Position numbers and translations under genes: made by a program. DNA of 64,000 bases from Thermochromatium tepidum ATCC 43061 (GTDB lineage Bacteria; Pseudomonadota; Gammaproteobacteria; Chromatiales; Chromatiaceae): assembly GCF_009664085.1 (NCBI RefSeq), contig NZ_CP039268.1, forward strand, positions 191,001 to 255,000. The letters run 5' to 3'. Shown piece after piece: positions 55,362 to 64,000 of the stretch; the first letter of the stretch is position 1; each line of letters begins with the position of its first letter. The notes beneath the pieces were generated by a model. That model had not been told where the DNA came from. It did no database searches and worked only from the letters and a program-made list of their open reading frames with translations.

Positions 55362-56670
55362 CGTCGCGATAGAAGCCTGCGCTGGCCTTGGGCCAGCGTC
55401 TTAGGTCGGTACGATCAACCCGATAGAGACCAAACCGCTTGGAATAGCCCTCGGCCCATTCGAAGTTGTCGAGCAGCGACCAGACGCAATAGCCACGCAG
55501 GTCGACGCCCTGTTCCAGCGCGGTCGCGGCGGCCAGGATGTGCTCGCGCAGATAGGCGATGCGCCTGGGATCCTCGACCAGCCCGGCGCGCGGCGGCGGG
55601 TCGTCGTAGGCGGCGCCGTTCTCGGTGATGTAGAGCGGCGGATTGGCGTAGCGATCCTTGAGCCATACCAGGGTCTCGGTCAGCCCCTGAGGGTAGACCT
55701 CCCAGCCCATGGCCGTGAGTTCGGCGTCTGGCGGTGTGACGCGGATGGCGTTGAGCGGCGGCGAGCCGGGGGCTGCGCGCACCAGTCCGCGCGAATAGTA
55801 GTTGACCCCGATGAAATCGCCCGGACAGCGAATCCTTGCCAATGACTCGTCCGGGAACTCCGGCCAGGCCGGGCCAAAGATGTCGGCCAGTTCTTCGGGA
55901 TAGCGCCCGAATAGGATGGCATCCAGGAACCAGCGGTTGACGAAGCTATCCCGGCGCCGTGCGGCCTCAAGGTCGCTCGGGGCGGATGAGGCCGGGTACT
56001 GGGGTTCGAGATTGACCGCTACCCCGATTTCATGATGCCCCAGGGCGCGATAGGCAGCGACGGCCTCGGCATGGGCCAACAGCAGATGGTGCGCCACGCG
56101 CGGCGGCTCGAAGAGGTCGCGATGTCCGGGTGCCAGCTGGCCGTCCAGATAGCCGGGTACCGCGATCACCCAGGGCTCGTTGAGCGTGATCCAAAAAGGC
56201 ACGCGGTCGTCTAGCGCGCGAAACAGGGTCTCGGCATAGTCGGCAAACCAATGGGGGCTATCCGGATTGAGCCAGCCGCCACGCTCGTGCAAGGCCACCG
56301 GCAGATCCCAATGATAGAGCGTCGCCATCGGTCGGATGCCCTGCTCCAGCAGGGCGTCGACCAGGCGCGCGTAGAAGTCCAGCCCCAGACGATTGACCGC
56401 CCCCCATCCCTCGGGCAGCACCCGGCCCCAGGCCAGGCTGAAGCGATAGAGGTTCAGCCCCAGCTCAGCCATGAGCGCCACGTCTTCGCGATAGCGATGA
56501 TAGTGATCACAGGCCAGGTCGCCGGTGTCGTTTCCGGCGACCCGTCCAGGTGTGTGCGCGAAACGATGCCAGATACTGGGCCCGGCCCCGTCGGCGAGCG
56601 GGAATCCCTCGATCTGATAGGCCGAGGTCGCCACACCCCAGAGGAAGTCGTCCGGGAAGCGGGCGATCAT
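55246..56670 (-). CDS. GH1 beta-glucosidase
   Basis: 474 residues from ATG 56670 (MIARFPDDFLWGVATSAYQIEG). Acid/base Glu in ITLNEPWVIAVPGY, nucleophile Glu in LYITENGAAYDDP, and WSLLDNFEWAEGYSKRFGLY close to the end, all normal for GH1. Cytosolic. The C-terminal extension (last 30 residues or so, rich in Ala/Thr) runs antisense into opgH. It starts 2 bp after the stop of the ABC-like gene, so the two share a transcript. Cleavage of imported beta-glucosides or glucan fragments is plausible, but not shown. Confidence 0.9.
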   Translation of the reverse strand: MIARFPDDFLWGVATSAYQIEGFPLADGAGPSIWHRFAHTPGRVAGNDTGDLACDHYHRYREDVALMAELGLNLYRFSLAWGRVLPEGWGAVNRLGLDFYARLVDALLEQGIRPMATLYHWDLPVALHERGGWLNPDSPHWFADYAETLFRALDDRVPFWITLNEPWVIAVPGYLDGQLAPGHRDLFEPPRVAHHLLLAHAEAVAAYRALGHHEIGVAVNLEPQYPASSAPSDLEAARRRDSFVNRWFLDAILFGRYPEELADIFGPAWPEFPDESLARIRCPGDFIGVNYYSRGLVRAAPGSPPLNAIRVTPPDAELTAMGWEVYPQGLTETLVWLKDRYANPPLYITENGAAYDDPPPRAGLVEDPRRIAYLREHILAAATALEQGVDLRGYCVWSLLDNFEWAEGYSKRFGLYRVDRTDLRRWPKASAGFYRDVIRSRGAIVFRASAPPTAGCAADAVPRDATTAHVSRAD

Positions 56671-56672
56671 GC

Positions 56673-58535
56673 TCAGTCCTCCGATCGACCCGATGCCGTG
56701 TTCTGATCCCAATCGGTCTGTCGGCGAGCGGGATTGGGCAGAGGCGAGGCGCCGGCTTGATGGTCGTCGGAGGTCGGCGGACGCAGACACCAGCTGCCAT
56801 CAGACGCAATTTCAAGCAGTCGGTCATAGAAATGCGGGTCGTCCTCCGCGTCGCCCAGGGTGAGATAGGTAATCCCTTGCCGACGCAACAGATTGAGCAG
56901 TTCGCCGATCGAGCATTCGCTCAGACTGCGGCTGGGATGATCGAGAAAGACGAAACGCGGCTCGGCCAGCAGCACCCGGGCAAAACTCAGCCGCTGCTGC
57001 TCACCGAGCGACAGCAGATCGCTCCAGTTGTGTTCGGTGTCCAGACCGCCGGCCCTGTGCAGGGTCGGGGTCAGATGCAGCGATTCCAGCGTGTCTTGGA
57101 TCTTCCAGTCCGGCAACCAGGGTTCCTGACAGGGACGCAGCAAGACCTCGCGCAGTGTGCCGGGCGGCATATAGGGCCGCTCAGGCAGGAAGAAGATGGC
57201 ATCATGCCCTGGATGCAGGATCCGCCCCTCGCCATGGGGCCAGAGGTCCGCCGTGGCGCGAAACAAGGCCTTCTCGGCCGCTTTGCTGGTCGAGCGCACC
57301 AGCAGATTCACGCCTACCGGAAGCGAAAGGCTCAGATCTCGGATCAATACCCGTCCGTCGCGCGGCGAGCGCAGGGTTAGATGCTCGAAGGCAATGCTCC
57401 CGCACGCCTCGCAGAACTCCACGTGCGGGGCCTGTTCTGGACGCGCTTGATTCATGGCTTCGCGCAGTGCGTTGAGTCGTGCGACCACGGCCGTGTAGTT
57501 CGAGATCGACTGGAATTGGGTGACAATCAGCGAGAAGGCGCCGAGCAGGTGCCCGAATGCGACCGCCGACTGGGCAATGACCCCGAACTGGGCCTCGCCC
57601 TGAATGAAGAGCGGCGCGACCAACAGCACCGGGATGATCTGAATCAAGTGATTGTAACCGGTAGTGAAGAAGCCGAGATTGCGGTTGACCTCGATGATGC
57701 GCTGAAAATTGGCCGTCAGTTGGTTCAAGCGATCGCGCAGCCGCGCCCTGAGCCGTTCCTCGCGTCGCAGCAGGGCCACCGACTCGGCATTCTCGCGTAC
57801 ATGGACCAGACGTGCGCGAAAGTTGGCCTCGCAGTCGAGCTGGTCGTAGTTGAGCTTGACCAGGGGTTTGCCGAGATAGATGGTCAAAAGCGAACCGAGA
57901 ATGGAATAGGCGACCGCGACCGCGAACAGCATTGGGCTGATGGTCCAGAGCACGCCCGAGAAGGCGATCACGGTAAAACTGGCGTTGAGGAACATCAGGG
58001 TAAAGGACAGGGTGGTCGCGGTGAGGGCGCGGATATCCTCGGAGATGCGCTGATCTGGATTGAGCAGCTCGCCGTTGACATGCAGGCGAAAATAGGTCCG
58101 TTCGCTGAGATAGCGGTCGATGACGCGCTCGGTGAGCCATTTGCGCCACAGTAACCCCAGACGTTCCTCGGTATAGCGATAGATGACGGCGACCACCGTA
58201 GAGACGCCCATCACAAAGATAAAGAGCAGGGCATACAGGATGAATCCACCCATGTCCTGGTGCTCGATCGCGGTCATGAAGTCGCGGTTGACGTAGCTGT
58301 TAATGACGTTCAGTCCGTTGATCCCGAACAAAAGCAAGATGAGTAGCACAAAGCGCCACTTAACCTGGCCGCCGACCTCTGAGGCGCCAAGCTGTTTCAG
58401 CATGCTGACAAAGCAGCTCCAGATGGTCGGTGTGATCGGGACCTTGAGTGCGTTCAGTAGGGACCAGGGGAGGCGCATCTGGGCGTTCGGTCTTGACAGG
58501 GGTTTGAACAGTCTCGATCCAATTTGCTCTTTCAT
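56673..58535 (-). CDS. SbmA/YddA-like ABC protein with degenerate ATPase domain
   Basis: 620 residues. Residues 60-380 are an ABC_membrane_2-type domain (about six helices, e.g. VLLILLLFGINGLNVINSYV; TGYNHLIQIIPVLLVAPLF). The C-terminal nucleotide-binding domain keeps the fold and the signature LSLGEQQRLSFARVLLAEP, but its ATPase residues are gone. Walker A reads LVRSTSKAAEKAL, with the glycines and catalytic lysine lost. The Q-loop has FFLPERPY (Glu for Gln), Walker B ends FLDHPSRSL (His for the catalytic Glu), and the switch histidine is Asp in LTLGDAEDD. I infer an ATP-independent (possibly proton-driven, as in SbmA/BacA) transporter. It is the first gene of a pair with the GH1 enzyme. Confidence 0.8.
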   Translation of the reverse strand: MKEQIGSRLFKPLSRPNAQMRLPWSLLNALKVPITPTIWSCFVSMLKQLGASEVGGQVKWRFVLLILLLFGINGLNVINSYVNRDFMTAIEHQDMGGFILYALLFIFVMGVSTVVAVIYRYTEERLGLLWRKWLTERVIDRYLSERTYFRLHVNGELLNPDQRISEDIRALTATTLSFTLMFLNASFTVIAFSGVLWTISPMLFAVAVAYSILGSLLTIYLGKPLVKLNYDQLDCEANFRARLVHVRENAESVALLRREERLRARLRDRLNQLTANFQRIIEVNRNLGFFTTGYNHLIQIIPVLLVAPLFIQGEAQFGVIAQSAVAFGHLLGAFSLIVTQFQSISNYTAVVARLNALREAMNQARPEQAPHVEFCEACGSIAFEHLTLRSPRDGRVLIRDLSLSLPVGVNLLVRSTSKAAEKALFRATADLWPHGEGRILHPGHDAIFFLPERPYMPPGTLREVLLRPCQEPWLPDWKIQDTLESLHLTPTLHRAGGLDTEHNWSDLLSLGEQQRLSFARVLLAEPRFVFLDHPSRSLSECSIGELLNLLRRQGITYLTLGDAEDDPHFYDRLLEIASDGSWCLRPPTSDDHQAGASPLPNPARRQTDWDQNTASGRSED

Positions 58536-58558
58536 GCGCTTTAATGTAGATTTTTGAC

Positions 58559-58858
58559 ATGTCCCGCAAGATGGTCAGCCTTCAAGAGGCTGAAGGCTTC
58601 CTGGGTGTTTCGCCCCAGACACGGCGGCGCTGGGGGCGCGAGGGGCGGCTTTGACCGGACGAGCGCACACCTGGCGGTCGGCGGCGTTATGATCTCACCC
58701 GGCTGCGCCCTGAGCGGTTTGCTGAGGTCCCCCAGTCCGTGGGACAGGTGACGCAGGGTCTGCGCACCATTGCTGAGGCCGAGGCTCAGTACAAGGACGT
58801 GCTGTGTCAGGCGGCTGACCTGATTGAGCCCCTGTTCAGGCAACACCAGGACCAATGA
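58559..58858 (+). pseudogene. HTH protein of a TnpB-associated element, interrupted by TGA
   Basis: ATG 58559 begins a MerR/IS607-like helix-turn-helix (MVSLQEAEGFLGVSPQTRRR...GREGRL). Codon 32 (58652-58654) is TGA. The same frame then continues with ERTPGGRRRYDLTRLRPE, the rest of the HTH module, and a helical tail ending QHQDQ. There is no serine-recombinase domain. The stop overlaps the start of tnpB, so they formed an operon. Only about 98 codons long in total. Confidence 0.75.
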
Positions 58859-59714
58859 TCATCGCCCACAAGATGGCGCTCGATCCGAACAACGTACAGG
58901 CAACCTACTTCAAGAATGCTTGTAATGTGGCGCGCTTTGTCTCCAACTGGGCCTTGGCCGAATGGCAGCGCCAGTATCAGGCGTACAAGGCCGATCCATC
59001 CTTGCCCAAACCCTCGGAAGGCGCGCTGCGCCGCCCACTCAACGCCATCAAGCGCGAGCAATTCCCTTGGCTGGTGGAGGTGACCAAGTGTGCCACGCAA
59101 CGGGCGATCCTCCAATTGGGTATTGCATTCGAGAACTTTTTTACCGGTCGCCCTAAGTACCCAAGGTTTCGCAGGAAGGGCGTGCACGACCGCTTCACGC
59201 TCACCAACGATCAGTTCAGCATCGACGGCTGCCGCATTCGCATCCCGAATCTTGGTTGGGTGCGCATGAGTGAGCCATTGCGCTTGTCTGGCAAGATCAT
59301 CTCGGCCCCGATCTCTCGGGTGGCGGAGCCCTGGTTTGTCGGCCTCACCGAGCCACACACGGCGCTGCTTAAGCGCCTGCGTTGGAATACAAGGCGGAAC
59401 GGCGTGGCGGTCTGGTGGTTGTGTCTGACCGGTCCTTTGCAAGCCACAAGACCTGCTCGGCCTGTGGCGCGGTGCAGGAGGGGCTACCGCTCTAGGTGCA
59501 CGCCTGGGTCTGCCCGCTCTGCGGTACAAGCCAAGATCGGGATCTGAAATGCAGCCAGAAACCATCCTGGCGGATGGTCTGGCCGTCCCGACGGCGCCTA
59601 CGGCGCGTCTCGCCGGACGTCACGCCCCTGGAAGAGGAAGGCGCTGGCGGTAGCCTCACGGTTGCGGTGAGGCCGGACTTGTTGAAGCAGGACCTCAGCT
59701 TCGTTTATGCCTGA
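58855..59714 (+). pseudogene. Decayed tnpB (IS200/IS605-IS607 type RNA-guided nuclease)
   Basis: The N-terminal domain is readable from ATG 58855 (KNACNVARFVSNWALAEWQR; FENFFTGRPKYPRFRRKG; RIRIPNLGWVRMSEPLR) to about 59340. Then the RuvC core with its catalytic Asp and Glu is missing, and the frame shifts. The zinc ribbon appears in another frame (KTCSACGAVQEGLPL, 59451-59492), broken by an in-frame TAG at 59493-59495 before HAWVCPLCGTSQDRD. The C-terminal frame then runs to 59714. The protein cannot be active. The RNA-coding 3' end (59560-59720) partly survives. Confidence 0.82.
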
Positions 59715-59766
59715 GCAGAAATGAGTCAGTCTGATGGGACGGTGTGTTCGCAAGAGGTGAATCATC
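59715..59766. other. Right end of the tnpB element
   Basis: Just before and at this gap, GAAGC...GCTTC around 59683-59701 can form the subterminal hairpin expected at the right end of such elements. The J-domain gene starts directly after. Confidence 0.35.
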
Positions 59767-60270
59767 ATGCCACGGCTTCTAGTTGTGATCCTGCTGCTGA
59801 TGGCGGCGCTGTGGCTGCTCCACCGGCTGAGCACAATGCCGCGCGCGCGCTTGGTGCGCCGACTGCGTCAGGCGGCGATCTGGGGACTGATCGGTGTGCT
59901 GGTGTTCGCCGTGCTCACCGGCCGGCTCAGCCCGCTGTTCGCGCTCATCGGCGCGGCCATTCCCGTGCTGTTGCGATTGCTCGCGCTGCTGCGTCTGGTG
60001 CCCGAGCTGCACCAGATCCTGCGTTCGCTCGGACTCGGCGCTGGTGCTGGGGCGGCCAATGGCGAGACGGGGCCGGGCCTGCCGCCCGACTCGGGTCCGA
60101 TGAGCGAGGCCGAGGCGCGCGCCATCCTCGGCGTCGATGCCAAGGCCGATGCCGAGGCCATTCGGGCCGCGCATCGGCGGCTGATGCAGCGTCTGCACCC
60201 AGATCGCGGTGGCTCGGACTATCTGGCCGCGCGCATCAACGCGGCCAAGCGGCGTCTGTTGGGGGAGTGA
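59767..60270 (+). CDS. Membrane-anchored J-domain protein
   Basis: 167 residues. Two or three hydrophobic helices (about 3-20, 35-55, 58-78) precede a C-terminal J domain (about 112-165: EAEARAILGVDAKADAEAIR, HPDRGG). The HPD motif is intact, so it should stimulate DnaK ATPase. The layout resembles the TIM14-like bacterial J proteins. GAGGTG upstream serves as ribosome-binding site. radA follows 6 bp downstream. Confidence 0.82.
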   Translation: MPRLLVVILLLMAALWLLHRLSTMPRARLVRRLRQAAIWGLIGVLVFAVLTGRLSPLFALIGAAIPVLLRLLALLRLVPELHQILRSLGLGAGAGAANGETGPGLPPDSGPMSEAEARAILGVDAKADAEAIRAAHRRLMQRLHPDRGGSDYLAARINAAKRRLLGE

Positions 60271-60276
60271 CGACAC

Positions 60277-61650
60277 ATGGCCACGGCTCCCAAGCCCAAG
60301 AGCGTCTATGTCTGCAACGACTGCGGGGCACGCTATCCGAAATGGACCGGTCAATGCCAAGAGTGCGGCGCCTGGAACAGCCTCTTGGAGGTCGCCGAAC
60401 CGCTGCGTCGTCCAGCCGAGCGCGGCATCGGCTATGCCGGGGTCGTCGCTTCCAACAAGATCGAAACCCTGTCCGAGGTCAATCCGGAAGAGCGCCGGCG
60501 CGTCGAGAGCGGCATCGGCGAGCTGGACCGGGTGCTCGGTGGCGGTCTGGTCGCCGGATCCGTCGTCCTGATTGGCGGTGATCCGGGCATCGGCAAGTCG
60601 ACCCTGTTGCTTCAGGCCTGTGCCGCGCTGGCTGCCGATCAGCCGGTGCTCTATGTCAGCGGCGAGGAGTCGCCCCAGCAGATCGGCCTGCGTGCGCGCC
60701 GGCTGGGGTTGTCTGGCGGCGGCATCCGTCTCCTGGCCGAGACCTGTGTCGAGCAGATCCTGGCCCAGGCCGAGCTAGAGCGCCCGCGGGTGATGGTGGT
60801 CGACTCGATCCAGACCCTCTATACCGAGACGCTGCAATCGGCACCCGGGTCGGTGTCGCAGGTGCGCGAGTCGGCGGCACACCTGGTACGCTTCGCCAAG
60901 CAGCGTGACACCGTGGTGTTCCTGGTCGGGCATGTGACCAAGGACGGCGCACTCGCCGGGCCGCGCGTGCTCGAACACATGGTCGACACCGTGCTCTATT
61001 TCGAGGGCGAGCACGGTGGACCCTTCCGCATCCTGCGCTCGATCAAGAACCGCTTCGGCGCCGTCAACGAGCTGGGCGTGTTCGCCATGGGCGATCAGGG
61101 ACTGCGCGAGGTCAAGAATCCCTCGGCCATCTTTCTCTCGCGTCACGAACAACCGGTCGCGGGCAGTCTGGTGATGGTCACGCGCGAGGGGACACGCCCG
61201 CTCTTGGTCGAGGTCCAGGCGCTGGTCGATGAGAGTCCGCTGGCCAATCCGCGCCGGGTGGCGCTCGGGCTGGATCAGAACCGGCTGTCGATGCTGCTGG
61301 CGGTCTTGCACCGCCATGGCGGTATCGGTCTGTTCCATCAGGACGTCTTCGTCAATGTCGTCGGCGGGGTGCGCATCACCGAGACCGCCGCCGATCTGCC
61401 GGTGCTCTTGGCGGTGCTCTCGAGCGATCGCGACCGCCCGCTGCCACTGGATCTGGCGGCCTTTGGCGAGGTCGGACTCTCGGGCGAGGTGCGGCCCGTC
61501 CCCAATGGCCCGGACCGGCTGCGCGAGGCGGTCAAGCACGGCATCCGGCGCGCTATCGTGCCCAAGGGCAACGCGCCCAAGGAGGGCGTCCAGGGCCTGG
61601 AGATCACGGTGGTCAGGACCCTGGGCGAGGCCTTGGGGGCGGCGTTCTGA
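60277..61650 (+). CDS. radA: DNA repair protein RadA
   Basis: 457 residues. Four-cysteine zinc finger (CNDCGARYPKWTGQCQEC, residues 13-30), RecA-like ATPase with Walker A GGDPGIGKSTLLL, the KNRFG motif (SIKNRFGAVNELGVF) and a Lon-like C-terminal domain. It promotes branch migration in recombination. It converges with the metal transporter genes. Confidence 0.96.
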   Translation: MATAPKPKSVYVCNDCGARYPKWTGQCQECGAWNSLLEVAEPLRRPAERGIGYAGVVASNKIETLSEVNPEERRRVESGIGELDRVLGGGLVAGSVVLIGGDPGIGKSTLLLQACAALAADQPVLYVSGEESPQQIGLRARRLGLSGGGIRLLAETCVEQILAQAELERPRVMVVDSIQTLYTETLQSAPGSVSQVRESAAHLVRFAKQRDTVVFLVGHVTKDGALAGPRVLEHMVDTVLYFEGEHGGPFRILRSIKNRFGAVNELGVFAMGDQGLREVKNPSAIFLSRHEQPVAGSLVMVTREGTRPLLVEVQALVDESPLANPRRVALGLDQNRLSMLLAVLHRHGGIGLFHQDVFVNVVGGVRITETAADLPVLLAVLSSDRDRPLPLDLAAFGEVGLSGEVRPVPNGPDRLREAVKHGIRRAIVPKGNAPKEGVQGLEITVVRTLGEALGAAF

Positions 61651-61690
61651 GCCACCGTCCCAATAGGATTCACCCGTGCGTCCAGGTGGT

Positions 61691-62494
61691 TCAATCGAGC
61701 TGCATCGGTCGTGATCGTTCGAGCGATCTGACGAGCAGTGTCATCCCGAGCAGCACACCGACCAGCATTGGTCCGAACGGCTGATCGAGTTCGAGCGCGG
61801 CGACGAATGCCAGCAAATAGCCGGCTACGCCGGTCAGGCTGGCGCCGATCAGCGTCCAGCGCCAGCTCGGCGCCAGTCGAAAGGTGATCCAGGCCGGGAT
61901 CAGCACCAGGGCGAAGGCACCCATCAAACCCAGCGTCAGGGTACCGATGGCCAGTCCGCCTGCCGTCAATAGATCCAGACCCAGATGCCAGCGCCAGGCG
62001 GGGAGCTGATTGGCCGTCTCATAGCGCGGAAAGAAGCGCGCACGCAGCACGGGTTGCATGAGTCGCGGCAGGGTGCGGATGCAGAGTGCCAGGAGCAGCA
62101 GGCCGGCAATCAGCTCGGTGAGCCCCGCGAAATAGATCTGACCCTCGACCAGTGCTTGGGCCAATTGCTCGCCAAGCGCGGTATTGGCGCCGATCAGGAG
62201 TGTGGCCGACCAGCCGGCCAGGATCATGAAGCCATAGGCGATGTTGCCGCGCGCGGAGAGGAATGTCTTGATCGCCCCACCGCCGAGCGCCCCCAGGGTC
62301 GCCCCGACCACTGCCGGCACCCCAAGCGCCTGACCGAGCAGCGCGCTGGCCGAGGCCAGATGCGCCAGTCCCAAGGCCGCTAGCCATTCCTCGCGTAGCA
62401 TCGCCAGTGCGCCCAGCATGGGCAGCAGTCCGGCGAGCAGCAGCCCGGTCAGCAGCGGCAGGCGAAACAACGGATCAAATAGGGTCTCTGTCAT
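61691..62494 (-). CDS. Metal-ion ABC transporter permease (ABC-3 family)
   Basis: 267 residues and about eight helices (LLTGLLLAGLLPMLGALAML; GALGGGAIKTFLSARGN). It resembles ZnuB/MntB but is divergent from the znuB at 20582. It is the last gene of a leftward operon of binding protein, ATPase and permease, with 5 bp to the ATPase gene. Zn2+ or Mn2+ cannot be distinguished. Confidence 0.82.
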   Translation of the reverse strand: MTETLFDPLFRLPLLTGLLLAGLLPMLGALAMLREEWLAALGLAHLASASALLGQALGVPAVVGATLGALGGGAIKTFLSARGNIAYGFMILAGWSATLLIGANTALGEQLAQALVEGQIYFAGLTELIAGLLLLALCIRTLPRLMQPVLRARFFPRYETANQLPAWRWHLGLDLLTAGGLAIGTLTLGLMGAFALVLIPAWITFRLAPSWRWTLIGASLTGVAGYLLAFVAALELDQPFGPMLVGVLLGMTLLVRSLERSRPMQLD

Positions 62495-62499
62495 CGCTC

Positions 62500-63120
62500 C
62501 TATCCCCGAGTCGTCGGCGCCTCGATGAGACCCCTATCACGCACTTCGAGCAGACGCGAACAGACGCGCGAAAGAAGGTCGTGATCATGGCTGACGATCA
62601 GCATCCCGCGCCCGTTGCGTTCCAGCGCCAGGATCTCGATCAAGGCGGCGCGATTGGCCGGATCGAGATGGTTGGTCGGCTCGTCGAGCAAGACCAGATC
62701 GGCGTCGGTCGCGAGCGCCGACCAGATCCAGAGCAGTTGGTATTGACCCCCGCTCAGCCGGTCGATGCGCCTGTTGAGCAGGGGCGCAAGCCCATCCGGC
62801 AGAACCTCCGGACGCGCGGCCTGCACCCCCGCCGCCCACAACAGCTCGCGCCCGGTCAGTGGCATGACCGAACGCCGCAGTGGTTGCTGATCCAGATACG
62901 CCAGCTTCAAGCCGGGTTGGAGTTCGATATGCCCCGAGAAGATCCGCGTCGAACGGACGATGGCCTTTAGCAGCGTCGATTTGCCGGTGCCGTTGGGTCC
63001 CCAGAGTCCGAGCACCTCACCCCGCTCGAGTTGTAGCGAGACCGGTCCGATCACAGGTCGCGTATCGCCCGCGACCAGGGCATCGAGCCGCAATAGGGGG
63101 TGGGGATCTGAGGCGCGCAC
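62500..63120 (-). CDS. Metal-ion ABC transporter ATP-binding protein
   Basis: 206 residues, short for the family. Walker A GPNGTGKSTLLK, signature LSGGQYQLL, Walker B LVLLDEPTNHLDP and the switch VSHDHDLL are intact. It sits between the permease and the binding protein, so it energises the same transporter. Confidence 0.85.
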   Translation of the reverse strand: MRASDPHPLLRLDALVAGDTRPVIGPVSLQLERGEVLGLWGPNGTGKSTLLKAIVRSTRIFSGHIELQPGLKLAYLDQQPLRRSVMPLTGRELLWAAGVQAARPEVLPDGLAPLLNRRIDRLSGGQYQLLWIWSALATDADLVLLDEPTNHLDPANRAALIEILALERNGRGMLIVSHDHDLLSRVCSRLLEVRDRGLIEAPTTRG

Positions 63121-63126
63121 CGGATT

Positions 63127-64000
63127 TTAGGGACGTGCCGCCGCGATGGCCTCGACCCAGTGCTCGATATGATCCAGATAGCCCGTGCCATCGGCCTCAA
63201 GCGGCGGGGCCAGCGGCAGGCGTTTCACGGGCCAGCCGAGATCACGCGCCAATTTCGTGGGTACCTGGGGCGACTGATAGGGCGCATAGATCACCACGCC
63301 GGCGCGTCCCTTGAGCTTGGTTGTCAGTTCGAGCAGATCCTGTCCGGTCGGTGGCACACCCGGAGTCGACTCGATGGTGCCGAGCAGCGGCACCCCGAAG
63401 CGATCGAGCAGATAGACGGCGTCACGATGATAGAGCAGCACACCAGGCGCCCCCGCCAACCGTGCACGCCAGTCGGCGACACGCTGCTCGACCGCCTGGG
63501 CGAAGACCGCGGCGCCCTGGCGATAGATCGCCGCACCGTCCGGATCGAGCCGCGCCAGACGCTCGGCCAAGGCAGCGGCGATCTGGACCATACGCACCGG
63601 GTCCAGATCGACATGCGGATTACCGAGTGGATGCACGTCGCCGAGTGCGCGGTCGGCCGCTTTGCCGACGTCGAGTAGCTCGACCTGGGCGGCGGCCTCG
63701 AAATAGCCGTCCCGGCCCGGCTGGATGGCCGGATTGGCCGCGCCGGCGATCGCCGCCGGCAGCCAGCCGACCTCTAGCTCGGCGCCGATGGCCACCACCA
63801 GATTGGCGTCTCGCAACGCGCGCATCATGCTTGGCTTGGCCTGGATCTGGTGCAGATCGTGTTCGGGACCGACTAAGACGGTCGGTTCCAGACGCTCGCC
63901 GGCCAAGGCACGCACCAGGGCGCCCAGGCTCGAATTGGTCGCAACGACATTGAGCGGCGCGGCCAGTGCGTTTCCCATCAGGATCAGAGCCAGGAGGGAG
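63127..64000 (-). CDS. Metal-ion ABC transporter substrate-binding protein, 5'-truncated by window edge
   Basis: The frame stays open to the right edge. The visible N-terminus ends a signal peptide (LLALILMGNALAAP) before LNVVATNSSLGALV, so the true start lies outside. SBP family A9 (ZnuA/TroA-like) with candidate metal ligands in GPEHDLHQIQ, GNPHVDLDP and LLYHRDAVYLL, and ELEVGWLP. There is no His-rich loop of the type typical for ZnuA, which leaves Mn2+ or another metal possible. Confidence 0.85.
   Translation of the reverse strand, partial: SLLALILMGNALAAPLNVVATNSSLGALVRALAGERLEPTVLVGPEHDLHQIQAKPSMMRALRDANLVVAIGAELEVGWLPAAIAGAANPAIQPGRDGYFEAAAQVELLDVGKAADRALGDVHPLGNPHVDLDPVRMVQIAAALAERLARLDPDGAAIYRQGAAVFAQAVEQRVADWRARLAGAPGVLLYHRDAVYLLDRFGVPLLGTIESTPGVPPTGQDLLELTTKLKGRAGVVIYAPYQSPQVPTKLARDLGWPVKRLPLAPPLEADGTGYLDHIEHWVEAIAAARP

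Noticed and set aside
58652-58654. TGA read as selenocysteine in the HTH protein
   Set aside because: No redox context and no SECIS-like hairpin directly downstream; the neighbouring tnpB is also broken, so decay is the better explanation.

Overview
The window reads as chromosomal DNA of a high-GC gammaproteobacterium. The gene set (full peptidoglycan, chorismate, folate and homoserine genes, rhlB/trxA/rho, a GlgX-GH57-DUF4912-GlgA glycogen block, OpgGH, type IV pilin) and the codon style point to Chromatiaceae-like purple sulfur bacteria. That placement is inference from gene content, not from a marker-gene comparison.

Layout. 1-13.7 kb: a cut Gfo/Idh/MocA oxidoreductase, a CbiX-type chelatase, a small membrane protein, a cyclase-PilZ protein, TolC, AroC, an MFS carrier, then the glycogen block glgX / GH57 / DUF4912 / glgA and folP. 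13.7-23.0 kb: PBP1A, AlaC-type aminotransferase, homoserine dehydrogenase, UppP, a znuC-znuB-zur operon without a binding-protein gene, and a degenerate CaCA-exchanger-like membrane protein. 23.0-23.5 kb: tRNA-Pro, -Arg, -His, -Lys and a strong terminator.

23.5-29.5 kb is the most unusual stretch: a type IV pilin island transcribed leftward. A pilin gene with a good sigma-54 promoter is followed by a large GT-C/TPR membrane protein, a polyprenyl-phosphate GT2, and then a second, almost identical GT-C/TPR protein. The whole GT-C+GT2 unit has been duplicated in tandem and the second GT2 has been removed by an internal deletion. The two GT-C copies differ almost only in a cluster of four amino-acid changes around their FYDD motif, which suggests diversification of a pilin glycosylation enzyme.

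29.5-39.1 kb: HTH/Sel1 protein, PBP1C, rho, trxA, rhlB, a YrfG-type nucleotidase, and a secreted beta-helix protein whose signal peptide is interrupted by an in-frame amber codon. 39.1-45.9 kb: enolase, an 800-bp patch of small mobile-element debris (an inverted-repeat element with a REP hairpin and a tnpB-less IS200/IS605-like remnant), then a leftward operon (DUF190, cation/proton antiporter, universal stress protein, zinc-ribbon/HEAT protein, HAD phosphatase, MFS). A convincing fluoride riboswitch and a frameshifted crcB/fluC lie at its head. Enolase, the classic fluoride target, lies in the same orientation downstream of this operon.

45.9-64 kb: pta-ackA, an OmpA-like coiled-coil protein, opgG / small gene / opgH, a convergent pair (SbmA/YddA-like ABC protein with a mutated ATPase domain, then a GH1 beta-glucosidase), a decayed HTH+TnpB element, a J-domain membrane protein, radA, and a second metal-ion ABC system (permease, ATPase, binding protein) that runs off the right edge.
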